Shown one piece after another: positions 50,674-59,921 of a stretch of 64,000 bases of DNA. This DNA comes from Lachnospiraceae bacterium (GTDB taxonomy: Bacteria; Bacillota; Clostridia; Lachnospirales; Lachnospiraceae): contig JAFUIR010000011.1 in NCBI GenBank assembly GCA_017468395.1, positions 248,001 through 312,000 of the forward strand, in the 5' to 3' direction. The position numbers were made by a program, and so were the translations under genes. Each line of letters starts with the position of its first letter. The first letter of the stretch is position 1. The notes beneath the pieces are model-generated. The model saw only the letters and a list, made by a program, of their open reading frames with translations, was not told where the DNA came from and ran no database searches.

Positions 50674-52944
50674 ATGAAGAGATTTTTAGTTAAGATAAGT
50701 TGCATAGCGGTTTTGATTGCGGGCTTAATGGGGATTACTTTGTCCGGTGTTCATGCCCTTGATGAGGAAACTGCCCAGTGGGTGGAAGAGGCAAGGCTGG
50801 CATTGAAAGATGTCACAGATGGTAAAGTGGTTATGGCTTTGGTGTACTTAAGCGATGAATATCCCATCCGTTTGGAACCTTCCCAAAACAGTGCGGTGGT
50901 GCAGACTGTACGCAGTGGTCAGCAGGTACAGATTAAAGACGTTTTTGTGGATGACAATTATGAAGTGTGGTCCTATGTGTCTTTCTATTATGATGGGCAG
51001 TTGTTGTCCGGTTATGTGCCCAGAACTATGCTGGCTTGTTCCGACCAGGATTTCCTGACATGGGAAGATACATATGGTATGAATCCCGCTTCCAGAAGTA
51101 TGTACACATTAGGGGCGGACGGCGAAGCGGTTTACGCCGATGTGGAAGCCTTTCCGGAAAGTTATAAGGAAGCGCTTTTAGAATTAAAAAAAGCACATCC
51201 AAACTGGAACTTTGTAAAGATGGATACCGGTCTTGACTGGAACGGTGTCATTAATGCACAGATGCAGGGCGGCAGAAGTCTGGTGCCCGATTCTTACCCT
51301 GAGTATATGAAAGAAGGGGTGTATGGTGCGGGATGGTCCTATGCTGCAAAAAATATTTTGGAGTATCATATGGACCCCAGAAATTTCTTACAGGAATCCA
51401 CGATATTCCAGTTTGAATTGTTGACTTATAATGAGACCTATCATACTCAGAACGCGGTTCAGAAGTTTTTGGACAATACCTTTATGAGTGGTAAAGGTCC
51501 CGGTACGGTTATGTCTTATGCACAGATTTTCTGGGCTAACGGCATGGATATGAATGTCAGTCCGTTCCATTTGGCCTGCCGTGTTTATCAGGAGCAGGGA
51601 CAGGGAACATCACCATTGATTTCCGGAACTTATCCAGGGTACGAGGGATTATACAATTATTTTAATATTAAGGCTTCAGGAAAAACGCAAGAAGAGATTA
51701 TTATCAATGGTCTGACTTATGCAAAAAATGCCATGGATGTGGATAACCCTAACTTGAAGCAGCCTTGGAACAGCGCCTATTATTCTATCCGCGGCGGCGC
51801 GAATATTATTGCCGCAAACTATATCTTGAAGGGACAGGATACGCTGTACCTCCAAAAATTTAATGTAGATAAAAACAGTTCTTACGGCGTGCACAATCAC
51901 CAGTATATGCAAAATATTGTGGCACCCACCAGTGAAGGAAAAAACATAAAGAAACTGTATACCAATGCCAATTCTTTGGACAATACTTTTGTTTTCAAGA
52001 TACCGGTATTTAACAATATGCCGGAGGCAAAAGCACCTTATCCTACAGAATCCTACGATGTAATTTTGGAGGCGCCGGAGGGATATGAAGATGCTACCAT
52101 TTATTTGGATGGTGTGGCTTATGTAGCAGAGGAAAGAAACGGCAATTATGTGGTAACTGCACCTAATGGTGAGGCGAAAACGGCAGTAATGTATAAATAC
52201 AACGACAAAGGCGTTCCTGTGGGCATGTATTGCTGGACTTTGTCATACAGCAGTAGCAAAGGCGCCTATACGGTTACGGCTCTGCCGGGACTGGAGGATT
52301 TGCTCAGTTATCATGGATTTGCTATCCGAATAACCGGAATTTCCGGTATCCGCTTTAAAACCGGAATATCCAAAGAGATGCGAGAGACCCTGTTAGGGAA
52401 TGGAGTTGACGGTTATAAGTTGAAAGAATACGGCACTATGGCTATGAAAAACGTGAATTATCCAACTTATCCCTTTATTTTGGGCGGACAAAAAATACTC
52501 ACCGGAAGAGCATATGGAATCAAACCGGATGGTTCGTTGCAGGATGATATATGGGAAACAGTGGACGGAAGATATCGTTATACCTCCGTATTGACCAATC
52601 TGCCTGCGAAGGAATATGAACAGAAGTATGCATTCAGAGGTTATATTGTATTAACAAAAAATGGTCAGGATGTAGTTTTCTATGGACCTGTCATGGCAAA
52701 AAGTATTTATGAAATAGCTGAGATTTTGCTTGCAAATAATGTTTACCAGGAAGGTTCATCAGCAAAACTATTTTTGGAAAAAATAATTTCAGATGCTGAT
52801 GCCTTGAAAGAAGAGCAACCCGGTGGTGGAAGTGGAAATGTCAGCGGTGGGGATGCTGCCGGTGGCGGAAACGGAGCAGTCAGTGGTGGAGATGCCACCG
52901 GAGAAAATGGAAACGTCAGCGGCGGAGATGCCAATTCTGTTTAA
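50674..52944 (+). CDS. Secreted N-acetylglucosaminidase with SH3-like domain
   Basis: A 756-aa exported cell-wall hydrolase. It has a signal peptide ending near GVHA (residue 28), a bacterial SH3-like domain (about 55-120, ending SGYVPRTML), and a glucosaminidase domain (about 165-420) with HPNWNFVKMDTGLDWNGVI, YHMDPRNFLQESTIFQFELL holding the likely catalytic Glu, and the NNMPEAKAPYP end typical of clostridial enzymes. A region with ITGISGIRFKTGISKEMRE (about 565-580) has no known role. The tail is Gly-rich with repeated VSGGDA units. It would cut GlcNAc bonds in peptidoglycan. ATG 50674 with GGTGGAGAG is chosen over the long upstream extension. Confidence 0.86.
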   Translation: MKRFLVKISCIAVLIAGLMGITLSGVHALDEETAQWVEEARLALKDVTDGKVVMALVYLSDEYPIRLEPSQNSAVVQTVRSGQQVQIKDVFVDDNYEVWSYVSFYYDGQLLSGYVPRTMLACSDQDFLTWEDTYGMNPASRSMYTLGADGEAVYADVEAFPESYKEALLELKKAHPNWNFVKMDTGLDWNGVINAQMQGGRSLVPDSYPEYMKEGVYGAGWSYAAKNILEYHMDPRNFLQESTIFQFELLTYNETYHTQNAVQKFLDNTFMSGKGPGTVMSYAQIFWANGMDMNVSPFHLACRVYQEQGQGTSPLISGTYPGYEGLYNYFNIKASGKTQEEIIINGLTYAKNAMDVDNPNLKQPWNSAYYSIRGGANIIAANYILKGQDTLYLQKFNVDKNSSYGVHNHQYMQNIVAPTSEGKNIKKLYTNANSLDNTFVFKIPVFNNMPEAKAPYPTESYDVILEAPEGYEDATIYLDGVAYVAEERNGNYVVTAPNGEAKTAVMYKYNDKGVPVGMYCWTLSYSSSKGAYTVTALPGLEDLLSYHGFAIRITGISGIRFKTGISKEMRETLLGNGVDGYKLKEYGTMAMKNVNYPTYPFILGGQKILTGRAYGIKPDGSLQDDIWETVDGRYRYTSVLTNLPAKEYEQKYAFRGYIVLTKNGQDVVFYGPVMAKSIYEIAEILLANNVYQEGSSAKLFLEKIISDADALKEEQPGGGSGNVSGGDAAGGGNGAVSGGDATGENGNVSGGDANSV

Positions 52945-52956
52945 GAGGAGTAAAAT

Positions 52957-54621
52957 ATGAAAAACAAATGGATAAAACAGAAGTATATATTGCTTTTATG
53001 TATTTGTGCAGGTACTCTATGTGCATGTGATATAGATACCCAAAATGCGGTAATCGGACAGGTGTCGGCAGGCACTGAGGGCATGGGAGCACAGTTGCAG
53101 ACAGAAAGTTCAACGGAAGTGGAAACGGAGCCGGAAACAGAGACTGAGCCGGAAGTTAAAGAGCCTCAGTTGACAGAACGTCAGCAACAGATAAAAGAAT
53201 ACGAGGCAAAGTATGGAACCGAAGAGTTCGTGACAGAGGACTATATGACACTGGCAACTCTTTACGGGGAAGAAGGTCTGGTAAAGAAACAGAGAGATTT
53301 GCTGGAAAAATGTTGGAGACTTTATCAGGAACAGGCGGCCTTTGATATACTTCAGACCATCACTGTTAATGTGGCAGAGGAAACCGAACAGATTCGCAGC
53401 CAGGCGGCTTTGATGTTCCAAAATCTGGATATTGAGGAATACAGAAATGAAGCGGTAAATATGCTTTGCAGTGACGAGTGGTTTGCGGTAATGATGCCGA
53501 AACTTTTTGAGGGACAGCGCAATTATTATCTGAACGATGCGGCTACCGGCGGAAAATTGGTAGTAGAAGTCGGATATGCGGCAGATAAGCCTTACAGTAA
53601 GATTTGGTATATTGATAAAATGGGTAATGTTATTTTCCTGCAGAAGGATGATGGTTCTGTGAGAATGATGAAAACAGGATTATCAGAGGGAATGTATCAC
53701 GGCGATTATGAGTCTTGGCTATGCCTTGCTGCAAAAGGGGATATTTACCATGAAACAGGAACTTTTGTAAGAAATGTAAATGTTGGTGAATACACTGCAG
53801 AAGTATATTTTGGCAAAAAGAAAGTAGATTTTTATGCGCTTTGGTGTAACCGGGAGGATATGAAATTTACTACCTATACAGGCGAATTTGACAGAGATGG
53901 CAAAACAATTTTGGACCAGTCTGAGAGTAAGAAACTGACCGCATCCAGAGGTGACAAAGGTGATGGATATGTGATTTATGCATATGCAAGTGGTGAGTCC
54001 AAGTGTCTGTTTGCAACAGGTACAGTGGATGAAATGGTATTTGGAGCGGAAAAATTCGGAATCAGTACATTGCCTGTTTATACTGAGTATGAGCCTGTTG
54101 CTGTGGAGGCTCCACAAATACAAATTCGTGTGCAGGATGGCAATGTAGAATGGTTTGACGGAAATGCTTGGCAAGTTGTGGGAGCAGTAGAACAATATAT
54201 TGCCGAGGATCCTTTTGTAAAGTATATGGAAGATGGAGGATTTGAGATAGAGAATACAGGCGATGATAAGAAAGTGTCGGACGTATATGAGAGTCAGGGT
54301 GCAGGAACGTTGAAGAAACCCACCAGCAGTGGAAGTTCTTCAACAGGAGGTACAACAACGCCGACACCTACCCCTACGCCAACACCTACCCCTACGCCTA
54401 CGCCAACACCTACCCCTACGCCTACGCCGACACCTACACCGGATGAGGATGATGACGATGATGATCATGGAAGCAGCACGCCTGCACCGTCCCCGACTCC
54501 GGATCCTACACCGACTCCGGATCCGACGCCTACTCCGGACCCCACACCTGACGACTCGGGAAGTGGAGATTCAAGTGGCAACGATGGTGATGATATGGAG
54601 TTTTCACCGGATATTTTGTAA
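52957..54621 (+). CDS. Predicted lipoprotein with Pro-Thr stalk
   Basis: A 554-aa protein with an N-terminal signal and lipobox-like LCAC (Cys24), an acidic Glu/Thr/Pro linker, a helical region around residues 65-180, a beta-rich middle part with no recognised domain ([19 protein letters not shown] near 222), and a C-terminal Pro-Thr repeat of about 28 residues followed by six consecutive Asp residues and a second Pro-Asp/Thr repeat. The repeats probably form an extended stalk. It follows the glucosaminidase gene by 12 bases with an AAGAGGAG site, so the two are probably made together at the wall. Function unknown. Confidence 0.75.
   Translation: MKNKWIKQKYILLLCICAGTLCACDIDTQNAVIGQVSAGTEGMGAQLQTESSTEVETEPETETEPEVKEPQLTERQQQIKEYEAKYGTEEFVTEDYMTLATLYGEEGLVKKQRDLLEKCWRLYQEQAAFDILQTITVNVAEETEQIRSQAALMFQNLDIEEYRNEAVNMLCSDEWFAVMMPKLFEGQRNYYLNDAATGGKLVVEVGYAADKPYSKIWYIDKMGNVIFLQKDDGSVRMMKTGLSEGMYHGDYESWLCLAAKGDIYHETGTFVRNVNVGEYTAEVYFGKKKVDFYALWCNREDMKFTTYTGEFDRDGKTILDQSESKKLTASRGDKGDGYVIYAYASGESKCLFATGTVDEMVFGAEKFGISTLPVYTEYEPVAVEAPQIQIRVQDGNVEWFDGNAWQVVGAVEQYIAEDPFVKYMEDGGFEIENTGDDKKVSDVYESQGAGTLKKPTSSGSSSTGGTTTPTPTPTPTPTPTPTPTPTPTPTPTPTPDEDDDDDDHGSSTPAPSPTPDPTPTPDPTPTPDPTPDDSGSGDSSGNDGDDMEFSPDIL
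54358..54552 (+). repeat. Low-complexity repeats encoding Thr-Pro and Pro-Asp runs
   Basis: Degenerate ACN-CCN codon repeats run from 54358 to 54441 and, after an Asp-coding block, from 54478 to 54552. Six-base periodicity is obvious by eye. Length changes in multiples of three or six would keep the frame. Confidence 0.9.
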
Positions 54622-54627
54622 AATTAA

Positions 54628-54666
54628 AATGGTTCGTAAGTTTATCGCTTACGAACCATTGTTTTT
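54628..54666 (+). terminator. Terminator after the lipoprotein gene
   Basis: A perfect 13-bp stem (54628-54640 with 54648-54660), 7-base loop and a run of T residues to 54666. Being symmetrical it may also serve the minus-strand gene ending at 54699. Confidence 0.88.
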
Positions 54667-54698
54667 TGCAAACTTTCTTTTGTTTATACTGTAATCCA

Positions 54699-55892
54699 TT
54701 ATTTCCTGTAATACGCAATGACTTTCTTCACGGCCTTGATAACGTCCGCTATATCTTCGTCCTTCAGCAGATAATACAGAGGAAGGCTCATGGATTCCTC
54801 GTAGTACTTTTCGGCGTTGGGACACAGTCCTTTGGGGTAGCCTAAGTTTTCATAGTGGGAGTGGCGGTAGACCGGCAGGTAGTGTACTTGGGACTGGATA
54901 TTTTCTGCGGCCAGTGCATCGAAAAACTCTCTTCTGGTGCAGGTCAGCATTTCCAGGTGCAATCTCAGCACATACAAATGTCTGGTGGTGTCAGATTCGG
55001 GAATTTCCCTTTGAATCTGGATTTCCGGTACATCCGCAAACCCTTTTTCGTACATAGTGACTATTTCTTTTCTGCGGGCAGAGAATGCAGGCAATTTCTT
55101 TAACTGGCTAATCAGAAGTGCTGCCTGAAAATCCGTCATACGGTAATTGTAGCCCAGTTCCACCTGCTCGTTATACCAAGGGTCATCGGTGGCATGTACC
55201 ATTTCGTCCTGATTCCGGGTAATGCCATGGGAGCGGAGACGGAGAAGTCTGCGATACAGTCCCTCGTCGTTTGTCATGACAGCACCGCCCTCGCCGGCTG
55301 TTACGGTTTTTACGGGGTGGAAACTGAAAGTGGTCATATCTGCAATGCTTCCTATAGGTTTACCGTTGTACTTTGTGCCAATGGAATGAGCGGCATCCTC
55401 GATAAGGAGAAGATTATGCTCCTTACAAATTTCGCGGATTTCGTCCAATTCCACAGCCTGACCGGTAAAATCTACTGCTACAATGGCCTTTGTCTTTTCG
55501 GTAATACATTTACGGATGGAAGACGGCGAGATGTTGTAAGTCTCCGGGTCGATGTCTGCAAACACAGGTGTGCCGCCGCAGTACAGTACGCAGTTGGCGG
55601 AAGCAGCGAAGGTAATGGGGCTGACGATAACTTCATCCCCTTCTTTAATTCCGGCTGCCATAGCTGCAATATGAAGAGCAGCAGTGCCGTTTGAAACAGC
55701 CACAGCGTATTTTGCACCGGTAACATCGCAAAGTGCTTTCTCCAGTTCATTTATCTTGGGACCACAGGTAAGTGCACTGCTTTTTAAAGTGGCAACCACG
55801 GCATCTATATCATCTTGTTCAATACATTGTCTTCCATAACTGATTTTTGTGTCTCTGACAGGGGTTCCGCCAAAGATTGCTAATTGTTCCAT
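54699..55892 (-). CDS. pseC: UDP-4-amino-4,6-dideoxy-L-AltNAc aminotransferase, PseC type
   Basis: A 397-aa DegT-family PLP aminotransferase, second enzyme of pseudaminic acid synthesis, acting on the product of PseB. It has PVRDTKISYGRQCIEQDDID near residue 11, AVSNGTAALHIAAMAAG near 65, IEDAAHSIGTKYNGKPIGS near 164, and the Schiff-base Lys195 in FHPVKTVTAGEGG; DFQAALLISQLKKL is a PseC-like stretch. ATG 55892 follows AAGGAGG at 7 bases; the longer upstream frame is not coding. It stands alone on the minus strand; pseB is at 36849, and no pseH, pseG, pseI or pseF is seen in the window. Confidence 0.87.
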   Translation of the reverse strand: MEQLAIFGGTPVRDTKISYGRQCIEQDDIDAVVATLKSSALTCGPKINELEKALCDVTGAKYAVAVSNGTAALHIAAMAAGIKEGDEVIVSPITFAASANCVLYCGGTPVFADIDPETYNISPSSIRKCITEKTKAIVAVDFTGQAVELDEIREICKEHNLLLIEDAAHSIGTKYNGKPIGSIADMTTFSFHPVKTVTAGEGGAVMTNDEGLYRRLLRLRSHGITRNQDEMVHATDDPWYNEQVELGYNYRMTDFQAALLISQLKKLPAFSARRKEIVTMYEKGFADVPEIQIQREIPESDTTRHLYVLRLHLEMLTCTRREFFDALAAENIQSQVHYLPVYRHSHYENLGYPKGLCPNAEKYYEESMSLPLYYLLKDEDIADVIKAVKKVIAYYRK

Positions 55893-55960
55893 AGAATGTC
55901 CTCCTTGTGAACATAATAATTTGTGAACATCATAAACAATTATAGCACCAATTCGGTGGA

Positions 55961-55990
55961 TTGCAAAGGCATTCCTATTCGTGGTATAAT
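55961..55990 (+). promoter_or_regulatory. Promoter of the second polysaccharide locus
   Basis: TTGCAA (55961-55966), 18-base spacer and TATAAT (55985-55990) with an upstream TGG extended -10. It lies 68 bases before the ATG at 56058. Confidence 0.65.
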
Positions 55991-56002
55991 TAATAAAAGT
56001 AT

Positions 56003-56041
56003 GCCCTGGGGTCGGGAAAGACTTAGGGCAAGAGATTTTTT
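56003..56041 (+). promoter_or_regulatory. Leader hairpin, possible attenuator
   Basis: Inside the predicted leader an 8-bp stem with two G-U pairs plus two further pairs beyond a bulge (56003-56013 with 56020-56029) is followed six bases later by TTTTTT. It could act as a partial terminator before the gene at 56058. Weak. Confidence 0.35.
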
Positions 56042-56057
56042 GAATTAAGGACAAATT

Positions 56058-56744
56058 ATGAAGAAAGATTATGTATTTCAAAAATACCCTTTCTGGTGTC
56101 TGGCGACAGGAGCGCTCATTCTGTTTCAGATTATCCGGCATTTTTATATGTACGAGCCTTGGAGACAGTTGGATATTACTATGGAAACAGTGCAGACTAT
56201 GCTGAAAGAAGGTCTGTTCAGTTCTGTGAATCCTATGACCGGGAGACCTTATACGGCAGGAGTTCCCTCCAGATATAAGATATTGGTACTCCCTTATGTG
56301 TATACTCTGGTTTGCAAAGTGACAGGCGTGTCACCGCAGGCTTTGTTATATGAACTGGTGCCTATGCTTGTGCTTTTGGGCAGTTATTTTGTATACAGCA
56401 GATGGGCGGTTTATTTGTTTCCGGCAGAGGGCAAAAAACAATGCGCTTTTATGATGTTTGTGGCACTTATCTATCATTTGGGCGATTACGCACCTGTGAC
56501 AGATGCCTTCCGCATGTTTCATACAGGCTATGAAGGTACTACTATCCGGGCGGTGATTCTAATTCCGTGGGTGATTTTGGCCTGCCTGAAAGGTAAATGG
56601 TGGCAGGTAGTTCTTTGCATTGTGGCAGAGGCGGCTATGGTATGGACTTTTTATGGTCTGGGCTATTGTGTGCTGATTGCGGCATTGTTTATAGGCTGCC
56701 AGATGGTTTGCCGCATCCTTGAAAAAAGGAGGGCAGTGGCATGA
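56058..56744 (+). CDS. Multi-pass membrane protein, unknown (N-half of a two-gene pair)
   Basis: A 228-aa protein with about six hydrophobic segments, starting MKKDYVFQKYPFWCLATGAL. Notable stretches are MYEPWRQLDITMETVQTMLK near residue 31, NPMTGRPYTAGVPSRYKIL near 57 and FRMFHTGYEGTTIRAVI near 155. No catalytic family is certain; similar membrane proteins occur in polysaccharide loci. Its stop overlaps the next ATG (ATGA), and AAAGGAGG lies before that next start, so the two look like separate translated products rather than one frameshifted gene, although together they have the size of a single GT-C or DUF6541-type protein. Confidence 0.7.
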   Translation: MKKDYVFQKYPFWCLATGALILFQIIRHFYMYEPWRQLDITMETVQTMLKEGLFSSVNPMTGRPYTAGVPSRYKILVLPYVYTLVCKVTGVSPQALLYELVPMLVLLGSYFVYSRWAVYLFPAEGKKQCAFMMFVALIYHLGDYAPVTDAFRMFHTGYEGTTIRAVILIPWVILACLKGKWWQVVLCIVAEAAMVWTFYGLGYCVLIAALFIGCQMVCRILEKRRAVA

Positions 56745-57640
56745 CAACATTGTTTGAAAGTATGAGTACGGGCTGGCATCAGTATGCAGACGGCGGCATG
56801 TATTTAGGGCTTTTCTTTGGCTCAATGGTCTTTTTGTGGCTGGTATGCCGGGGCGGATTTACGCAAAGCGGGCATACGGGGAAAAAGAAATTGTTTTTGT
56901 ATGCAGTGGGAATAACGGCTTTAATTTTGTGTCCGCTTTCTGCCTTTTTTCTGTTAAAATACCAGACCGCCTTTTTCACATACAGTCATTTGTTTTTGAT
57001 GATTCCCGTGACTTTGGTGGTGGCATGGGCTATGACGGAACTTTTGGATTGGGCCGGTACAAGTTGGATAAAGGAAAAAGAGGTACCGGAGTTTTTTAAG
57101 AAAAAACCTTGGGCTGCTGAACTTTGCATGGTCTGCGTATTGGCATTTGTACTTTGGATGGCAGGAACTCTTTCTTTTGCCCGTGAAAGTACGGGAGAGA
57201 CTGTAAATGGTGCGAAAATACCGGGAGAGGTTTTGCAGGTATTGGAAACTTTACAGACAGATGAAGATATTGACCTTGAACAGGACACTCTTGTGGCTAC
57301 GGATGAAGTGCTGGAATATGCCCGTGCCTATAGCGCAGATTTTAAGTTGCTCTACGGACGTAATATGTGGCAAAAGGAGTTAAATGCCTATACTTATGAT
57401 ACTTATTCCGAGGAATTGGAGAGCCTTCATCAGTGGTTGATGCCCACTGCCTACAGTATGCTGGCAGTAAATGATAATATTACAGCCAAAGAAGCTGTGA
57501 AAATTTTGGAAAGCAGTGAGTGTACGGTGCTGGTGATGAAACAAGTGCAGTTTGAAGATGAAAAAGTAAAAGCCGCCCTGGAGGACAGTCTTTTTGAGCC
57601 TGTTGCAGAGACGGATGTTTATGTGATTTTGAAAAAATGA
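56741..57640 (+). CDS. Membrane protein with soluble C-terminal domain, unknown (second of pair)
   Basis: A 299-aa protein with four hydrophobic segments in the first 150 residues, including GMYLGLFFGSMVFLWLVCRG and YSHLFLMIPVTLVVAWAM, and then a predicted extracytoplasmic domain with TDEVLEYARAYSADFKLLYG near 188 and VLVMKQVQFEDEKVKAALED near 265. The C-terminal layout is like the periplasmic end of large GT-C/DUF6541 membrane proteins. It is translationally coupled to the gene before it. No function is proposed beyond a joint role with that gene. Confidence 0.68.
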   Translation: MTTLFESMSTGWHQYADGGMYLGLFFGSMVFLWLVCRGGFTQSGHTGKKKLFLYAVGITALILCPLSAFFLLKYQTAFFTYSHLFLMIPVTLVVAWAMTELLDWAGTSWIKEKEVPEFFKKKPWAAELCMVCVLAFVLWMAGTLSFARESTGETVNGAKIPGEVLQVLETLQTDEDIDLEQDTLVATDEVLEYARAYSADFKLLYGRNMWQKELNAYTYDTYSEELESLHQWLMPTAYSMLAVNDNITAKEAVKILESSECTVLVMKQVQFEDEKVKAALEDSLFEPVAETDVYVILKK

Positions 57641-57703
57641 TTTCGGAAAAACCGTGGCGGAAAAGGTAAGGAAACTAAAAAGTAAAAATAAAGGGAAAGT
57701 AAA

Positions 57704-58477
57704 ATGAGTCATACAGATAAAGTAAGTATTATTGTGCCCATGCACAACGCGGCCCGCTATATTGAAGAGACAATAACAAGTGTAGTGAATCAAACTTATG
57801 TAAACTGGGAACTGATTTTGGTAGACGACTGTTCCACAGATGATACATTGACAGTAGTGGGAGAAGTTTGTGCAAAATTGCCCGAAGAAACAGCCGGGAA
57901 AATTGTGACCATTGCCTTAAAAGAAAATGTAGGGGCGGCAAATACAAGAAATACCGGACTGGCAAAGAGTACCGGAAGGTATGTGTCCTATTTGGATGCG
58001 GATGATTTGTGGGAAAGAGAGAAACTGGAAAAACAGATTGACCTGATGGAGGAAAAGAAAGCGGCGTTTTCCTTTACGGGCTATGAGTTTACAGATGAAA
58101 ACGGCAAAGGGATGGGAAAAATTGTCAAAGTGCCGGAAACTATTTCTTATAAGCAGGCACTGCAAAATACAACTATTTTTACATCTACGGTCATGTTTGA
58201 TACAAAGCAGATTCCAAGAGAAGAACTGGCTATGCCTGTGATGAAAAGCGAGGACACGGCTCTTTGGTTTAAACTTCTCCGGGGCGGAATGCTTGCTTAC
58301 GGTCTGGATGAGAATCTGGTGGGCTATCGCAGGGCGGGCAAAAGTTTGTCTTCCAACAAACTGGAGGCTATCCGCAGAATCTGGAATTTGTACAGAAAGG
58401 CAGAGCGTTTATCCATTCCCTACAGTATGTACAATTTCTTCTTTTGGGCTGTGAGGGCGGTAAAACGAAGAATATAG
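57704..58477 (+). CDS. GT2 family glycosyltransferase
   Basis: A 257-aa inverting GT-A glycosyltransferase with KVSIIVPMHNAARYIEETI at the N-terminus, NWELILVDDCSTDDTLTV near 36, ENVGAANTRNTGLAKSTG near 74 and SYLDADDLWEREKLE near 96, where DADD is the metal-binding DXD site. KSEDTALWFKLLRGG near 183 is the usual acceptor-side ED motif. No membrane anchor. It probably adds a sugar to the lipid-linked unit started by the transferase at 58543. GGGAAAG ribosome site before the ATG. Confidence 0.9.
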   Translation: MSHTDKVSIIVPMHNAARYIEETITSVVNQTYVNWELILVDDCSTDDTLTVVGEVCAKLPEETAGKIVTIALKENVGAANTRNTGLAKSTGRYVSYLDADDLWEREKLEKQIDLMEEKKAAFSFTGYEFTDENGKGMGKIVKVPETISYKQALQNTTIFTSTVMFDTKQIPREELAMPVMKSEDTALWFKLLRGGMLAYGLDENLVGYRRAGKSLSSNKLEAIRRIWNLYRKAERLSIPYSMYNFFFWAVRAVKRRI

Positions 58478-58494
58478 TAAATTTAGGAAAAGTG

Positions 58495-58503
58495 TGGTAT
58501 AAT
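58495..58503 (+). promoter_or_regulatory. Extended -10 promoter before the priming transferase
   Basis: TGGTATAAT 40 bases upstream of the GTG at 58543; the -35 region is weak. It suggests a second entry point for transcription in this locus. Confidence 0.5.
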
Positions 58504-58542
58504 AATATGATTACCATTGGAATATAAGGAGAGAAACAAAAG

Positions 58543-59910
58543 GTGAAAAAGTTGGAATCCTTTAAGAGGTTGATTTTGCTCTGTATGTCGGCAGTTTGTA
58601 TCGGCGTGCAGATTGGCATATATGGTTACTTTTGGTTTGTTCATTTCTTCCCGAATGTAGAGAAGTATCTGCCTTTTTGGGAGAGGGGACACTGGCTTAT
58701 TATCGGCATTTATGCGCTGTTAATGTTCTTTTTTTATAACATGTACGGCGGAGTGCGTATCGGTTACAAAAAGAATGCGGAAGTGATTTTTTCCCAGATT
58801 TTTGCAACGGTAATGGTAAATGTGATTACTTTTGCCCAGCTGTCCTTGATGGTACTTCAGATTTACGATATAAGAAGTTATGGATGCATGGTTCTTTTGC
58901 AGGCTGTCTGGGTCATGATTTGGACGAATATTGCGGGATTTATTTATAAAAATGTATTTCCGCCCCGCAAATTACTTTTGGTGCACGGCGACAGACCCAT
59001 TGAAGGGATTTTGGACAAGTTTGCCAGCCGTAAGGACAAGTTTGAAGTGTGCAAATGCATGAATATCAGTGAAGGTGTGGATGCAGTCAATGCAGAGGCA
59101 CTGGAGCGTTATGATGCAGTGGTTTTGTGGGATATCAGTACGGAAGACCGTAATAAGATTATGAAATTTTGTTATGGGCAGTCCATCAGGATTTACATTA
59201 TGCCCAAGATTCCCGATGTTATTATGAAAGGTGCGGAAGAATTACACTTGTTTGACACGCCTTTGTTCCTTACAAGGGAATATGTACTGACAATTGAACA
59301 GCGTATTATTAAACGGTGTATTGACCTTTTCTGCGCCCTGTTTTTATTCATACTGGCCTCACCTTTTATGTTGCTTACGGCCATTGCAGTAAAGGTATAC
59401 GATGGTGGTCCTGTGCTTTATAAGCAGGTGCGCTGCACGGTAGGGGGCAGAGAGTTTTTTATCCTGAAATTCAGGAGTATGCGTGTGGATGCGGAAAAAG
59501 ACGGTGTGGCACGTCTGGCATCCAAAGGAGATTCCCGTATTACACCGGTTGGACGTTTTATCCGTAAGGTAAGATTGGACGAGTTGCCCCAATTGATTAA
59601 TATTATCCGGGGGGATATGTCCTTTATCGGCCCAAGACCTGAGCGTCCGGAGATTATCGCCCAGTACAGGGAAGAAATGCCGGAATTTGAGTTCCGCATG
59701 AAAGTGAAAGCAGGACTTGCGGGATATGCCCAGGTGTACGGTAAATACAATACTACCCCTTATGACAAGTTAAAACTGGATTTGGCGTATATTGAAAATT
59801 ATTCGGTATGGTTGGATTTGAAACTGATGATGCTTACTTTGAAGGTGCTTTTGTGGCCGGATAGTACAGAGGGTGTGGAATCTAATCAGGTAACTGCGCT
59901 GAAAAAATAG
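58543..59910 (+). CDS. Polyprenyl glycosylphosphotransferase, full length (priming enzyme 2)
   Basis: A 455-aa priming enzyme with four N-terminal membrane helices, a short Rossmann-like linker (about 135-240) and the catalytic sugar-transferase domain. The latter has RCIDLFCALFLFILASPFML near 252, GREFFILKFRSMRVDAEKDG, RLDELPQLINIIRGDMSFIG near 344 followed by PRPERPE, and AGLAGYAQVYGKYNTTPYD. It transfers hexose-1-phosphate to undecaprenyl phosphate and is of the long WbaP/WcaJ type, unlike the short enzyme at 9834. The start is GTG with AAGGAGAG about 10 bases before it. Its presence shows that this is a separate assembly line. Confidence 0.92.
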   Translation: MKKLESFKRLILLCMSAVCIGVQIGIYGYFWFVHFFPNVEKYLPFWERGHWLIIGIYALLMFFFYNMYGGVRIGYKKNAEVIFSQIFATVMVNVITFAQLSLMVLQIYDIRSYGCMVLLQAVWVMIWTNIAGFIYKNVFPPRKLLLVHGDRPIEGILDKFASRKDKFEVCKCMNISEGVDAVNAEALERYDAVVLWDISTEDRNKIMKFCYGQSIRIYIMPKIPDVIMKGAEELHLFDTPLFLTREYVLTIEQRIIKRCIDLFCALFLFILASPFMLLTAIAVKVYDGGPVLYKQVRCTVGGREFFILKFRSMRVDAEKDGVARLASKGDSRITPVGRFIRKVRLDELPQLINIIRGDMSFIGPRPERPEIIAQYREEMPEFEFRMKVKAGLAGYAQVYGKYNTTPYDKLKLDLAYIENYSVWLDLKLMMLTLKVLLWPDSTEGVESNQVTALKK

Positions 59911-59921
59911 GAGGAAGACCT

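Noticed and set aside
54329-54694. A 121-aa plus-strand frame rich in Leu/Arg/His repeats over the Pro-Thr coding region
   Set aside because: It is the shifted-frame reading of the ACN-CCN repeat in the lipoprotein gene and runs through the terminator.
55893-56141. An 83-residue N-terminal extension of PseC
   Set aside because: The extension has no PseC similarity, overlaps the divergent promoter and the start of the gene at 56058, and a strong AAGGAGG site precedes the internal ATG at 55892.
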